Notes under the pieces: generated by a model
What the model was told of the DNA's origin: nothing
Seen by the model: only the letters and a program-made list of their open reading frames with translations
Databases searched by the model: none
Program-made: the position numbers and the translations under genes
Part shown: positions 1-8,910 of the stretch, piece after piece
Position numbering within the stretch: position 1 is the stretch's first letter
Layout: the number at the start of each line of letters is the position of its first letter
Source: VRUE01 sp963817905
GTDB taxonomy: Bacteria; Actinomycetota; Thermoleophilia; Solirubrobacterales; 70-9
Reading direction: 5' to 3'
Assembly (NCBI GenBank): GCA_963817905.1
Contig: CAWFPS010000003.1
Location: 186,001-250,000, forward strand
DNA: 64,000 nucleotides

Positions 1-652
1 CCTGCGCACTTCCGAACGGGAAGCGACCGTTCGCGTCGCCGGCGTCGCCCGCAGCCTGGCCACCGAACAGGCATACCTACCGAGGGCCGGGGCGGCGCGC
101 CTGCTTGGACTCCCCGGGCGCGCTACGGGCGTCCTCGTCGCCGCCACCGCGGCGGACGCGCGCCGCCTGCGCGCCGACCCGGCGGTGGCGCGGGTGACCT
201 CGAAGGCCTCAGCGCTCGCGGCCGAGCGCGAACTGCTCGACGAGCTGACCGGGCTGATCTCCGTCCTGCAGGCGATCAGCCTCGGGGTCGGCGCCCTCTT
301 CCTCGTCTCCACCCTGGCGCTCTCCTACCTGGATCGCCGCGGCGAGTTCGCGACCCTGGCCGCACTCGGCTACGGGCGACGCCAGATCGGGGCCGCCGTC
401 GCCGGCGAGGCGCTGACCCAGACGCTGCTTGCCGCCGCCCTCTCGGTCCCGCTCGGCATCCTGATCGCCTCCCCCCTCTCGCGGCGGATTGCCGAGGCCT
501 GGTTCGAGATCGGCCTGCACCCCGAAGTGCCAAGCTTCCTGCTGGTGATCGTCCCGGCACTGGGCCTGGCCCTGCTGGCCGCCGCCCACGCGACCCGGCG
601 GGCGCTGCGGCTGAACATCGCCGCCACCGTCAGGGCGCGGCTGATCGGCTGA
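1..652 (+). CDS. FtsX/MacB-type ABC transporter permease, C-terminal part
   Basis: The reading frame is open from the left edge, so the gene is 5'-truncated by the window and stops with TGA at 650-652. The visible part is a soluble (periplasmic-like) stretch, then three or four hydrophobic helices with the FtsX-style cytoplasmic loop 'YLDRRGEFATLAALGYGRR' near 115-135 of the visible residues. That charged loop between membrane helices is typical of FtsX/MacB/LolC permeases, which work with an ABC ATPase in lipid or peptide export. The partner ATPase is outside the window. The substrate cannot be inferred. Confidence 0.85.
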   Translation, partial: LRTSEREATVRVAGVARSLATEQAYLPRAGAARLLGLPGRATGVLVAATAADARRLRADPAVARVTSKASALAAERELLDELTGLISVLQAISLGVGALFLVSTLALSYLDRRGEFATLAALGYGRRQIGAAVAGEALTQTLLAAALSVPLGILIASPLSRRIAEAWFEIGLHPEVPSFLLVIVPALGLALLAAAHATRRALRLNIAATVRARLIG

Positions 653-734
653 GAGCATCGTCGGTCAGCGACTGCTCGCCTCGGCCATCGACTCCGCGCA
701 GATCACCCGGTTCCGTCGTTGAACCAAGCTCCCG

Positions 735-1382
735 TCAGTCGATCAGCCCGCGCCGCATGCCCTCCGCTACCGCTGCCGCCCGGTCGGATACGCCGAGCTT
801 CTCGTAGAGCTGGTGGAGGTAGGACTTGACGGTCGAGGAGCTGAGGTGGCGCTGGCGCCCGATCTCCGGGGCGGAGAGGCCCTTTGCCAGATCCTCGAGC
901 ATCTCCAGCTCCCGCGGTGAGAGCAGGATCTGCCGGTGATCCGCGTGGTCACGGATTTGGTCCATCAGACCGCTGTGGAGATTGGATGGCAACACCGTGT
1001 CGCCGCGAGCGACGGCAATAACAGCGTCGCTGAGCCGTTCCGCGCCTTCGGTCTTCGACAAAAGACCGGCGGCACCGGCCTCGATCAGCCCGTAGGCACT
1101 CTCGGGGCTGAGCTCTCCAGAGACGACCAGCGCCCGGGTGGCGATTCCGTCGCGAGTCATCGACTCGATGATCCGATCGCCATCGAGGTCGGGCATGCGC
1201 AGGTCGAGGACAGCCACGTCGGGCCGATGCTCTTTGATCAAGTCGAGCGCCTCCCGACCCGCTTCTGCTTCGCCGAGAAGCTCCAGCTGCGAATGCCTGC
1301 GAACCGTGGTCGCGAGCGCCTCGCGAAAGAGCGGGTGGTCGTCAGCGACAACGACGGTGATGCGCTTTTTATTCGAATTCAA
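735..1382 (-). CDS. NarL/FixJ-family response regulator (REC + LuxR HTH)
   Basis: This 215-aa protein has a receiver domain (residues about 7-125) with the acidic pair 'ADDHPLF' and the phospho-acceptor Asp in 'VAVLDLRMP'. A LuxR-type helix-turn-helix follows near the C-terminus ('LSPRELEMLEDLAKGL' to 'STVKSYLHQLYEKLGV'). The layout is that of NarL-type transcription activators driven by a histidine kinase. It is transcribed divergently from the kinase at 1535, about 150 bp away, so the intergenic region probably carries both promoters. The receiver residues look intact, unlike those of the neighbouring kinase. Confidence 0.95.
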   Translation of the reverse strand: MNSNKKRITVVVADDHPLFREALATTVRRHSQLELLGEAEAGREALDLIKEHRPDVAVLDLRMPDLDGDRIIESMTRDGIATRALVVSGELSPESAYGLIEAGAAGLLSKTEGAERLSDAVIAVARGDTVLPSNLHSGLMDQIRDHADHRQILLSPRELEMLEDLAKGLSAPEIGRQRHLSSSTVKSYLHQLYEKLGVSDRAAAVAEGMRRGLID

Positions 1383-1534
1383 CGGCTCGCCTCCGAGTCG
1401 GCGATGCCAGCGCTCAGGCGTGTGATTTCAGGGACTCCATCGATCATACGGTGTCCGATAGGACGGGATGGCCACCACCGTAAGTATGGCCGAGAGATAG
1501 GAGTGCGACTGCGCACAAGTGGCGATACTGAGGC

Positions 1535-2305
1535 ATGGCCCAGGCAAAACCCGCCCTCCTAGAGGACACAGTCGATCCGGCCGAGGTCGGGCCAAACGTG
1601 GATAAGTCTCGACCGAAGGTGCAATCGGCCCTTTCGACCGATCTTCGTTCACCCCTCGCGGTGATTATGGGCTACGTCGACCTGTTGCAGAACCGGCACC
1701 GGCTGACACTTACCGAGGAGAAGCAGGACGAATGCCTGGAAATCGTCGAGCGTAATTGCCACGAGCTGCTTCACATGATTGAAAAACTCGTCTTTACGGA
1801 GACGATCGAACCCGGTGACCTCGCCGTCCATCGCCAGGGCGTGGACCTCGGCGACCTGATCGAGCACTGCTTCGACACCTGGACCGCAGAGGCGGCGGCG
1901 CAAGGCGCCGAATTGATTCTCGTCAAGGGCCCGCCGATTTCGCTTGACGGCGATGCCGACACGCTCACCGAGCTTTTCGACCAGCTGCTCTCAAATGCCG
2001 TGGGGTGTACGCCGGAGGGAGAGCGCATCGAGATGAAGATGTCAGCCACCGACACTCAGGCGGTGATCGACCTAACGAACTCGGGAACCTACCTGGCGCC
2101 GGACGAGCTCGAGCATATTTTCGAACCGTTCTTCCAGGGATCGAACGTTCCACCCACAGGGGAATCTCGGCCCGACGTCGGCCTGGGGATCGCCAAGGCG
2201 ATCGCCGAGGCCCATGGCGGCGCGGTCAGGGTCGGAAGCGTGCACGGCATCGCGACCCAATTCTGCGTAACCCTACCTTTGGTTGAGCCAGGCAATGGTG
2301 GCTAA
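1535..2305 (+). CDS. Degenerate sensor histidine kinase (no phospho-acceptor His)
   Basis: This 256-aa soluble protein has a HisKA-like dimerisation helix (about residues 28-95) and a HATPase domain (about 125-250). In the H-box the usual S-H-E-L-R-T-P-L reads S-T-D-L-R-S-P-L, so Thr35 sits where the phosphorylated His should be. The ATP lid is also altered: the D-x-G-x-G motif reads N-S-G-T-Y. The N-box (LLSNAVG) and a G2-like GLGIAKAIAEAHGG remain. It may be a pseudokinase that regulates a partner kinase, or a scaffold. The gene overlaps the next kinase gene by 23 bp, which suggests co-expression. Confidence 0.88.
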   Translation: MAQAKPALLEDTVDPAEVGPNVDKSRPKVQSALSTDLRSPLAVIMGYVDLLQNRHRLTLTEEKQDECLEIVERNCHELLHMIEKLVFTETIEPGDLAVHRQGVDLGDLIEHCFDTWTAEAAAQGAELILVKGPPISLDGDADTLTELFDQLLSNAVGCTPEGERIEMKMSATDTQAVIDLTNSGTYLAPDELEHIFEPFFQGSNVPPTGESRPDVGLGIAKAIAEAHGGAVRVGSVHGIATQFCVTLPLVEPGNGG

Positions 2306-3281
2306 GCCCAGCTCGACTGCTGAGTTCGCGATCGACGCTCAAGCACGCACGGGACGTGCGCGTGACTTTGTTCCAGTTGTGGCAGGTGTAACTGTCGTCG
2401 CCATCGGCGTGCTCGCCTTGATCAGTTGGATATTCGACGTGCAAGCGTTGAATGGTGTCCTGCCCGAATTGAGAGCGATGAAGGCGAACACCGCAGTGGG
2501 CTTGGTCATCACCGGCGCGAGCATCCTGCTTCTGGCACCGCAAAGAACGCCCCGCCAAAAGCGGCTTGGCCTGGTGCTCGGGCTGGCGGTGGCGGTCCTT
2601 GGCGCCGCGATCCTCGCCGAGTACCCGATCGGCAATCTCGGGTTCGACCAGCTGCTGTTCGCGGACTCGGGGAGCGATCCCGGCCGTCCGTCGCCGCTGA
2701 CGGCAATGGTGTTCGTCTTCCTCGGGGTGTCCCTGGCGTGCCTCGATCTCAACGGACGGGTCGCGCGGTTGAGCCAGGTGACGGGCGCGATCGCGAGCGC
2801 TCTCTTGATCGCGGGGCTCGTCGGCCTGGCCTTCGGGGTCGATTTCCTCCGTGGCGGCGAACCCGGGGGGTTGACCGGAGTGGCGCCGCACACGGCCCTC
2901 GCCCTGTTGGTGGCGGTCGTCGGGCTCGCTTTCCTGCGGCCGGAGCGGGGAGTCGTCGCATTCCTGAGTGGGAGCGACCCGGGAGCGGTTGTCGCACGCC
3001 GGCTGGCTCCGGTGGCGATCGTCCTGCCGCTCCTCGCCGGCTTCCTGGCGCGGGAAGGTGAGGCGCGTGGGCTCATCGATTCGCAGGTCGGGCTTTCGGG
3101 AGTGGCCGTGCTGACGATCGGCTCGATGCTCGGGTTGATTGCGCTGACGGCCTCGCAGCTGCGCCGCTCGGCCCATGACCGCGACCGCGCCGATGCGCTC
3201 GCCCGGACCCTGATCGCCGGCGTCGGCGTCGGCGTCGCCGCCTGCGACGCCGAGGGCCGGGCTCACCTTCTTCAACCCTGA
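2283..3281 (+). pseudogene. N-terminal membrane part of a frameshifted multi-PAS histidine kinase
   Basis: The 332-aa frame carries about eight hydrophobic segments, an integral membrane sensor module, and then begins a PAS domain ('GVGVAACDAEGR'). It then runs out of frame and stops at 3279-3281. One base to the right the frame reads on as 'LTFFNPELQRIHGLAAGD', the expected continuation of that PAS domain, and stays open to 4998. A single extra G in the GGG run near 3257-3260 explains the break. The original gene would span 2283-4998, about 905 codons. It may be a real mutation or a sequencing error. Confidence 0.85.
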
Positions 3282-3360
3282 GCTGCAGCGCATTCACGGG
3301 CTGGCCGCGGGAGACGCCGACCCAAGCGAGTGGATCGGCGGCTACAGCGCCGGTACTCCT

Positions 3361-4998
3361 TTGGGGGAGGCCGTCTCCTCGTCGGATATGCCGCTGTTCC
3401 GCGCCCTGCGCGGCGAGGTCCTGCGCGGTTTCGAGACGACGATCGAGCAGGAGGGCACGGCCCCCCGGCACCTCCGGGTCAACGCGGATCCGCTTCTGGA
3501 CGCAAGCAAGGCGACGATCGGGGCGATCGCCACCGTCCAAGACGAAACGGAGCGGCGCGACGCGGAAGAGGACCGGCGCCGGCTCGCGGCGATCGTCGAG
3601 TGGAGCAACGACCCGATCATCAGCAAGAGCCTCGACGGTGAGATACGGAGCTGGAACGAGGCGGCCGAGCATCTCTACGGCTACACCGCCGAGGAGGCGA
3701 TCGGCAACAACATCTCGATAATCGTTCCCCCCGATCGGCAGGATGAGCTGGCCGACCTCCTGCGCCGGGTTGCAGGCGCCGAGCGGGTGGAGCGCTTCGA
3801 GACCGTCCGCCGCCGCAAGGATGGGCAGCTGGTCCACGTCGCCCTGACCCTGTCGCCGATCTTCGACGCCGAGAGCAAGATAGTCGGCGCATCCGTGATC
3901 GGCCACGATGTCTCCGATCGCCAGCGCGCCGACCGCATGTTCGGCCAGCTGCTGGAGATGGCGCCCGACGCCGTGATCGGCATCGGCGGGGACGGTCGCA
4001 TCGAGGTCGTCAACTCCCAGACCCGGAAGATGTTCGGCTACCGGGAAGAGGATCTGATCGGCGAGCCGGCCGAGATGCTCGTACCCGGACGCACGGCCCG
4101 TCCGATCGAGGCGGGGGATGCGCAGTTCGCCCGCCGCCGCGACGGCAGCGAGTTCGCCTGTGAGATCACGATTGCCCCGGTCGAGACAGATGGAGGCCGG
4201 ATGGAGATGGCGCTCGTTCGCGACGTCACCGACCGCAAGGAAATCGAGCAAGAGGCCGACCGGCTGAAGTCGGAGTTCTTCGGACTCGTCTCCCATGAGC
4301 TGCGTACGCCGCTGACCTCGATCCTCGGTTATGCCGACGTCCTCAGCGAGGAGGAAAGCGAGCGGTTCTCCGAGCAGGGACGTCACCACCTCGCGATCGT
4401 GAAGCGCAACAGCGAACGCCTGGACCGGCTCGTCCAGGACCTCCTCCTCGTCGGCCAGGTCAGTGCCGGCAGCTTCGACATCCGCCTTGGCGCGGTCGAC
4501 ATCGAGGCGGTGACGCGAGAGTGCGTCGAGCGCTCCCAGCCGGCCGCGATCGAGGCCGGGGTCGAGCTTTCCGTCGAGAGCCACGGGGTGCGCGAGTTCT
4601 CCGGCGACCAGGGCCGACTGAGCCAGGTCCTCGACAACTTGATCTCCAACGCCCTGAAGTTCACGCCGCCCCGCGGCCGGGTCGTCGTCCGCGTGCAGGA
4701 GCGAGGCGATACCTGCGTCCTCGATGTCGAGGACACCGGCCTCGGGATCGGCCCCGAGGAGGCCGAGCACCTGTTCGATCGCTTCTATCGCGGCACCCAG
4801 GCAAGCGCCAGCCAGATCAAGGGCGTCGGCCTCGGGCTGGCGATCACCAAGGCGATCGTCGATGCCCACGGCGGCGGGATCGAGGTCGAGAGCGATCCCG
4901 GTCGCGGCTCTAACTTCCGGGTGCACTTGCCAATCGTGGAGGTCGAGACGACGGATGCGAACGCGTCGAATCAACCTGCGAGGAGCGTGAGCAGATGA
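3361..4998 (+). CDS. PAS-PAS-HisKA-HATPase sensor kinase (downstream part of the frameshifted gene)
   Basis: The frame is open from 3214; the first ATG/GTG-type start I would use is the TTG at 3361, giving 545 aa. It holds the rest of one PAS domain, a PAS near residues 75-195 ('NDPIISKSLDGEIRSWNEAA') and another near 195-300 ('PDAVIGIGGDGRIEVVNSQ'). The kinase core is intact: 'SHELRTPL' with His312, N-box 'NLISNALKF', 'DTGLGIG' and 'GVGLGLAITKAI'. Without the frameshift it would be joined to the membrane module at 2283-3281. It overlaps the regulator at 4995 by ATGA, so kinase and regulator are translationally coupled. Confidence 0.88.
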   Translation: MGEAVSSSDMPLFRALRGEVLRGFETTIEQEGTAPRHLRVNADPLLDASKATIGAIATVQDETERRDAEEDRRRLAAIVEWSNDPIISKSLDGEIRSWNEAAEHLYGYTAEEAIGNNISIIVPPDRQDELADLLRRVAGAERVERFETVRRRKDGQLVHVALTLSPIFDAESKIVGASVIGHDVSDRQRADRMFGQLLEMAPDAVIGIGGDGRIEVVNSQTRKMFGYREEDLIGEPAEMLVPGRTARPIEAGDAQFARRRDGSEFACEITIAPVETDGGRMEMALVRDVTDRKEIEQEADRLKSEFFGLVSHELRTPLTSILGYADVLSEEESERFSEQGRHHLAIVKRNSERLDRLVQDLLLVGQVSAGSFDIRLGAVDIEAVTRECVERSQPAAIEAGVELSVESHGVREFSGDQGRLSQVLDNLISNALKFTPPRGRVVVRVQERGDTCVLDVEDTGLGIGPEEAEHLFDRFYRGTQASASQIKGVGLGLAITKAIVDAHGGGIEVESDPGRGSNFRVHLPIVEVETTDANASNQPARSVSR

Positions 4999-5411
4999 AC
5001 GAGAGCCGAACACGAGAGCGGCCCCTGGTCCTCGTCGCCGACGACGAGCCGGACATCCTCAGCCTGGTCAGCCTGCGCCTGAGGGAGGCCGCGTATGACA
5101 TCGCGTCCGCCAGCGACGGGCGCCGGGCATTGCAGGTCGCAAGAGAGCAGCGGCCGGACGCGGCCGTGATCGACGTCTGGATGCCGGAGATGGACGGCTA
5201 CGAACTGACCCGAGCGATCCGTGCCGACGCCGACCTCCGCACGATGCCGATCGTGCTGCTGAGCGCCAGCGTGCGCGAGTCGGAGATCCACCGCGGCAAG
5301 GAGGCGGGCGCCAACGACTACCTGCGCAAGCCCTTCGTCCCCGCGGAGCTCCAGGAGGCTGTCGCGGCGGCATTGAGTGCCGGCGTTGCCTCCGCCGAGG
5401 CAGCCCGATGA
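4995..5411 (+). CDS. CheY-like single-domain response regulator
   Basis: At 138 aa this is little more than a receiver domain. It has the acidic pocket 'VADDEPDI', the phospho-acceptor Asp in 'AVIDVWMP', Ser in 'LLSAS' and the conserved Lys in 'YLRKPF'. There is no output domain, so it probably relays phosphate or acts by protein contact. The start codon overlaps the stop of the upstream kinase (ATGA), making that kinase the likely cognate partner. A second regulator follows with the same overlap. Confidence 0.95.
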   Translation: MNESRTRERPLVLVADDEPDILSLVSLRLREAAYDIASASDGRRALQVAREQRPDAAVIDVWMPEMDGYELTRAIRADADLRTMPIVLLSASVRESEIHRGKEAGANDYLRKPFVPAELQEAVAAALSAGVASAEAAR

Positions 5412-5797
5412 GTCCCCCAAAGCGCGACAAGCCCCTTGTCCTGGTTGCGGACGACGAGGCGGACATCCTCGGACTGGTCGAGTTCCGCCTCGACGCGGCC
5501 GGCTACGAGGTTGCCCGCGCCGAGGACGGCAGGGAGGCGCTGCGACTGGCGCGCGAGCTCGGGCCCGACCTCGCCGTCCTCGACGTGATGATGCCCTTCC
5601 TCGATGGCTACGAGGTGACCGAACAGATGCGCAAGGACGAGGCCACAAAGGGGATTCCGGTGATCCTGCTGACGGCCCGCGTTCAGGAGGCTGACGTGCA
5701 GCGAGGCTTCGACGCCGGCGCCGACGACTACGTCAAGAAGCCGTTCAGCCCACAGGAGCTCCGCTCGCGGGTTCAAGCGGTACTCGGGCGCCGCTGA
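5408..5797 (+). CDS. CheY-like single-domain response regulator
   Basis: This 129-aa receiver domain has 'VADDEADI', the acceptor Asp in 'LAVLDVMMP', Thr in 'LLTAR' and Lys in 'YVKKPF'. It overlaps the preceding regulator by ATGA. The two regulators share many residues and look like a tandem duplication, so the kinase may feed two parallel outputs. The HEAT-repeat gene begins 7 bp downstream, tying the signalling genes to the glycosyltransferase operon. Confidence 0.95.
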   Translation: MSPPKRDKPLVLVADDEADILGLVEFRLDAAGYEVARAEDGREALRLARELGPDLAVLDVMMPFLDGYEVTEQMRKDEATKGIPVILLTARVQEADVQRGFDAGADDYVKKPFSPQELRSRVQAVLGRR

Positions 5798-5804
5798 GGC
5801 CGAC

Positions 5805-6824
5805 GTGGTTGCGGGGCTGCTCGCCGTGGCAATCGGCCTGGCCGCAGCCGGCCTCCTGCTCACGGCCTTTTTGCTGGCCCGGCAGGCGCAACTCACCCGT
5901 CGCCTTCGGCTGGGGGTCGAGCTCGAGCGGAAATTGCGGCCAGTCGCCATCGCGATCGTCGAGGAGCAGTCCGCGCCGCTGGACCGGGTGCGATCGATGC
6001 ACCGGAGAGAACAGCGTGCGCTCGCCGGTTTGGTCGGCCGTTACTCCCGGTGGGTTCAGGGCGATGCCCGAATCTGGATCGCCGAGTTCTTCGAGCAGGC
6101 TGGGCTCGTCGGCAAGGAGGTGCGGGCCCTTCGCTCAAGGCGTGCCTGGCGCCGGGTGACCGCCGCATCCGCGCTCGGCGACATGGTCGCCCGCCGCGCT
6201 ATCCCGGACCTGCTGAAGGCTCTCGGCGACGGGGATCGTGACGTTCGCGCCGCCGCCGTCCGCAGTCTCGGAGGACTGCGGAGCGGAGAGTCGACGGCGC
6301 CGATCGTTCGCGCTCTGGTCGGGGAGCAGGTGCCGCAGGTGACCGCGGGGGGCGCGCTCTTGGAGCTCGGCGAGCACGCGGCGCCAGCGCTCCGCGCTCT
6401 GGCCACGGAGGCGGAGGCCGAGCTGCGCGCGACCGCGATCCAACTGCTGGGGTACGTCGGGTCGAGCAGCGACGCGCCGATGATCGCCACGCATCTCCGC
6501 GACCCCTCGGCAGAGGTACGGGCAAAAGCCTGCGGCTCGCTCGCCCAGATAGGGACGCCGGACCAGCACGATGCCCTGCGCGAAGCTTTGAGCGACCGGA
6601 TCTGGTTCGTCCGTGTCCAGGCCGCGCACGGGCTGGGCGCCGTCGGCAGCGCAGCGGATGCCCCGCTTCTGCTCGAGATCGCTCGCAGCGATGAGTTCGA
6701 CGTGGGACGCGCCGCCGCGGGGGCCGCCGCGCGTCTCGACCCGGCGGCCGCCCGCGCTGCGCGGGACTCCGGCGGCAGCCATGTCGAAGAGGCCCTCGAC
6801 ACCCTCGCACTGGCCGAGCGATGA
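5805..6824 (+). CDS. Membrane-anchored HEAT-repeat protein
   Basis: The start is a GTG at 5805, 7 bp after the regulator. The 339-aa product has one N-terminal membrane helix (residues about 3-27) and then, from about residue 110, a run of alpha-helical HEAT/PBS-lyase-type repeats ('DLLKALGDGDRDVRAAAVRSL', 'THLRDPSAEVRAKACGSL', 'EALSDRIWFVRVQAAHGL'). Such repeats are protein-binding scaffolds. Its stop overlaps the glycosyltransferase start (ATGA), so it probably acts at the membrane with that enzyme, perhaps linking it to the response regulators. Confidence 0.88.
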   Translation: MVAGLLAVAIGLAAAGLLLTAFLLARQAQLTRRLRLGVELERKLRPVAIAIVEEQSAPLDRVRSMHRREQRALAGLVGRYSRWVQGDARIWIAEFFEQAGLVGKEVRALRSRRAWRRVTAASALGDMVARRAIPDLLKALGDGDRDVRAAAVRSLGGLRSGESTAPIVRALVGEQVPQVTAGGALLELGEHAAPALRALATEAEAELRATAIQLLGYVGSSSDAPMIATHLRDPSAEVRAKACGSLAQIGTPDQHDALREALSDRIWFVRVQAAHGLGAVGSAADAPLLLEIARSDEFDVGRAAAGAAARLDPAAARAARDSGGSHVEEALDTLALAER

Positions 6825-8257
6825 GCTGGGCCGGCGAAGCGATTTCCGTCTTCAGTATCGGGGTGATCTTCTACTTCGCGGTTCTCAACGGCTGCCTCCT
6901 GGCCTTTACGGCGATCGCCTGGCACGACATCGTCCGTCACCTGCGGCGTCGCGATCACATCGGTGTCGAGGCGGCGTTCGCGTCGCCGCTGACCCCGCCG
7001 GTGAGCGTGATCCTGCCCGCCCACAATGAGGAGACCTGGATCGTGGAAAGCGTCCGGGCCCTGCTGCGCCTTCGCTATCCGAGCTATGAGATCGTCATCG
7101 TCGATGACGGCTCGACCGATGCGACCGTCGACCGTCTCACCGAGGCATTCGAGGTGGTGCCGGCCCAGGTAGCGATGCGGGACAGGCTTCCCCACGCCCC
7201 GGTACACAAGACGTATCGCTCCCGTCGCCATCCGCACCTCTCCCTCCTCAGTAAGGTGAGCGCCGGAACCAAGGCCGACGCGGTGAACGCCGGGATCAAC
7301 GTCGCCCGCTACCCGTACGTGTGCGTGCTCGACGCCGACGAGCTGGTCGAGCCCGACGGTCTCCTGCGGATCGCCCGCCCGCTGCTTGACGACCCCCAGG
7401 ATGTCGTCGCGACCGGAGGGATCGTGCGAATCGCAAACGGCAGCGTGGTCGAGGACGGCGCCGTGGTGGAGCCGAGATTGCCGACCGGGAGACTGGCGAC
7501 GCTGCAGATCGTCGAGTACTTCCGCTCCTTCGTCGCCGGTCGCCTTGCCTGGAGCAAGTTCGGCTCGCTGATGATCGTCTCGGGAGCATTCGGGCTGTTT
7601 CACCGCTCGACCGTGGAATCGGTCGGTGGCTATGAGCCGGGTGCGATCGGCGAGGACTTCGAGCTCGTCCAGCGCCTCTACCACATGCGCCGCAAGCGCC
7701 GGGAACCATGTCGGATCGTCTATGTGCCGGAGGTTGTGGTGTGGAACGAGGCGCCCGCCGACCACCGTGGGCTGAGCGGCCAGCGGCGCCGTTGGCAGCA
7801 GGGGCTGTTCGACACCATTCGCCGCCACCGCGAGGTGGTCGCCAACCCCCGATACGGCACGGTGGGGATGGTCGGGATGCCCTTCTACCTCCTCTTCGAG
7901 CTGCTGGGCCCGGTCATCGAGCTGCTCGGCTATCTGGTTATCGGCGTCTCGGGGGTCCTGGGGATCCTGAATGTCAAGACGGCCATCGCCTTCGCAATAG
8001 TCGCAGTGCTGCTTGGTGTACTCCAGTCCGTGGCCGCCCTGCTCGCCGTCGAATTCTCATTTCGGCGCTACACCAACAACCGCGAAGCACTGCGTCTGGT
8101 CGCCTACGCATTCGCCGACAACCTCGGATACCGGCAATGGCTCGCGGTATGGCGAGTGTGGGCCCTGGTCGAAGTTCTCCTCGGCCGCGGCGGCTGGGGC
8201 AGCATCGCCCGCGAGGGCGCCCGTCCAGGCGGGCAGCCCTCGGGCGTTGCCGAGTAG
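6821..8257 (+). CDS. Processive family-2 glycosyltransferase (BcsA/HAS-like)
   Basis: The 478-aa protein has an N-terminal membrane helix, a GT-A catalytic domain and three or four C-terminal membrane helices. Catalytic motifs are present in order: 'VDDGSTD' (nucleotide-sugar Asp), 'LDADELV' (metal-binding DxD), 'GEDFELVQRL' (catalytic Asp) and 'QRRRWQQG' (the QxxRW motif of processive synthases). It probably builds and exports a polysaccharide from UDP-sugars. A two-component cluster sits upstream in the same operon, suggesting signal-controlled exopolysaccharide output. The product is unknown. Confidence 0.92.
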   Translation: MSWAGEAISVFSIGVIFYFAVLNGCLLAFTAIAWHDIVRHLRRRDHIGVEAAFASPLTPPVSVILPAHNEETWIVESVRALLRLRYPSYEIVIVDDGSTDATVDRLTEAFEVVPAQVAMRDRLPHAPVHKTYRSRRHPHLSLLSKVSAGTKADAVNAGINVARYPYVCVLDADELVEPDGLLRIARPLLDDPQDVVATGGIVRIANGSVVEDGAVVEPRLPTGRLATLQIVEYFRSFVAGRLAWSKFGSLMIVSGAFGLFHRSTVESVGGYEPGAIGEDFELVQRLYHMRRKRREPCRIVYVPEVVVWNEAPADHRGLSGQRRRWQQGLFDTIRRHREVVANPRYGTVGMVGMPFYLLFELLGPVIELLGYLVIGVSGVLGILNVKTAIAFAIVAVLLGVLQSVAALLAVEFSFRRYTNNREALRLVAYAFADNLGYRQWLAVWRVWALVEVLLGRGGWGSIAREGARPGGQPSGVAE

Positions 8258-8272
8258 CGGCGACTTCTACGA

Positions 8273-8345
8273 GGGGTCCCCGGCGGAACGCAAGTCGAAC
8301 CCGGTGGCACGGGTTGTCGCCGAGCCGGTTTCGCTGGCACGGTAG
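8273..8345 (+). repeat. 73-nt dispersed repeat, copy 1
   Basis: This is one of five same-orientation copies of a 73-nt element (others at 8991, 10331, 13688, 19985). The 3' half is the most conserved: AAGTCGAACCCGG, a variable middle, then CCGGTTTCGCTGGCACGGTAG. The middle can fold as a hairpin (GGTGGCA with TGTCGCC here, including two G-T pairs, 5-nt loop), nested in CCGG/CCGG. One frame reads KSNPVAR...EPVSLAR-stop. This copy follows the glycosyltransferase stop by 15 bp; its 5' third differs from copies 2-4. Confidence 0.85.
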
Positions 8346-8353
8346 AGATCCTG

Positions 8354-8377
8354 AAATATACTTATATTGATATATTT
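8354..8377. promoter_or_regulatory. AT-rich inverted repeat, probable operator/promoter of the XRE-MNT gene
   Basis: AAATATA at 8354-8360 and TATATTT at 8371-8377 form an inverted repeat in a strikingly AT-rich island, just before the ATG at 8383. Because the gene downstream begins with a helix-turn-helix, autoregulation through this site is the simplest reading. The same bases can serve as the -10 region (TATATT). Confidence 0.5.
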
Positions 8378-8382
8378 ACCTC

Positions 8383-8910
8383 ATGTTCTCGATCCCAGAG
8401 ACCATTCGTCAGGCACGACTTGGCGCGAGCCTCTCGCAGGTAGACCTGGCCGCGCGCGCCGGCACCTCGCAATCCGCGTTGGCCCGTTATGAGACGGGTG
8501 TAGCTCTTCCGACCCTTCCGACCCTGGAGCGACTTCTGGCTGTTTGCGGCAGGCGCTTGGAGATCAAGACGCCACCGGCTCGTCTTCCCACTCCCGTCAG
8601 CTCCGTACGAGGCCGGCTCGGCCCGCAGGCAGACAGGCTGCGCCGTCAACGACGTCAACTGCTCGACGCAGCTGACAGACACGGCGTCGGCCATCTGCGT
8701 GTATTCGGATCGCTTGCTCGTGGTGAGACCAAAGCCGGTAGCGACGTCGACCTTCTCGTCGACCTGAAGACCGATCGCACCCTCCTCGACCTCGCCGCAT
8801 TCCGCCGCGAGGCAGCGAAGATCCTCGACCTGCCCGTAGATGTGGCGACCGCCGACATGCTCAAGAGCCGCATCCGCGACGAGGTGCTCAGCGAGGCGCT
8901 CCCCCTATGA
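8383..8910 (+). CDS. XRE-type HTH fused to MNT nucleotidyltransferase (antitoxin-like)
   Basis: Of 175 aa, residues about 5-60 form an XRE helix-turn-helix ('SLSQVDLAARAGTSQSALAR'). The C-terminal half is a minimal nucleotidyltransferase with 'FGSLARGETKAGSDVDLLVD', the GSxARG...DxD signature. MNT proteins act as antitoxins that modify a HEPN toxin encoded next door. The next frame, overlapping by ATGA, starts like a HEPN (DUF86) toxin but is cut short. The antitoxin therefore seems to have lost its partner here. The AT-rich palindrome upstream fits self-repression. Confidence 0.9.
   Translation: MFSIPETIRQARLGASLSQVDLAARAGTSQSALARYETGVALPTLPTLERLLAVCGRRLEIKTPPARLPTPVSSVRGRLGPQADRLRRQRRQLLDAADRHGVGHLRVFGSLARGETKAGSDVDLLVDLKTDRTLLDLAAFRREAAKILDLPVDVATADMLKSRIRDEVLSEALPL

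Noticed and set aside
2226..3293. Open frame antisense to the kinase membrane part
   Set aside because: Its composition follows from the opposite strand's hydrophobic codons and no motif is visible.
3073..5013. Long open frame antisense to the split kinase (about 646 codons)
   Set aside because: It mirrors the codon bias of the kinase on the other strand, has no domain sense and ends in an Arg run; a high-GC shadow.
6056..7828. 590-codon minus-strand frame under HEAT and glycosyltransferase genes
   Set aside because: Antisense shadow of two genes with clear motifs.
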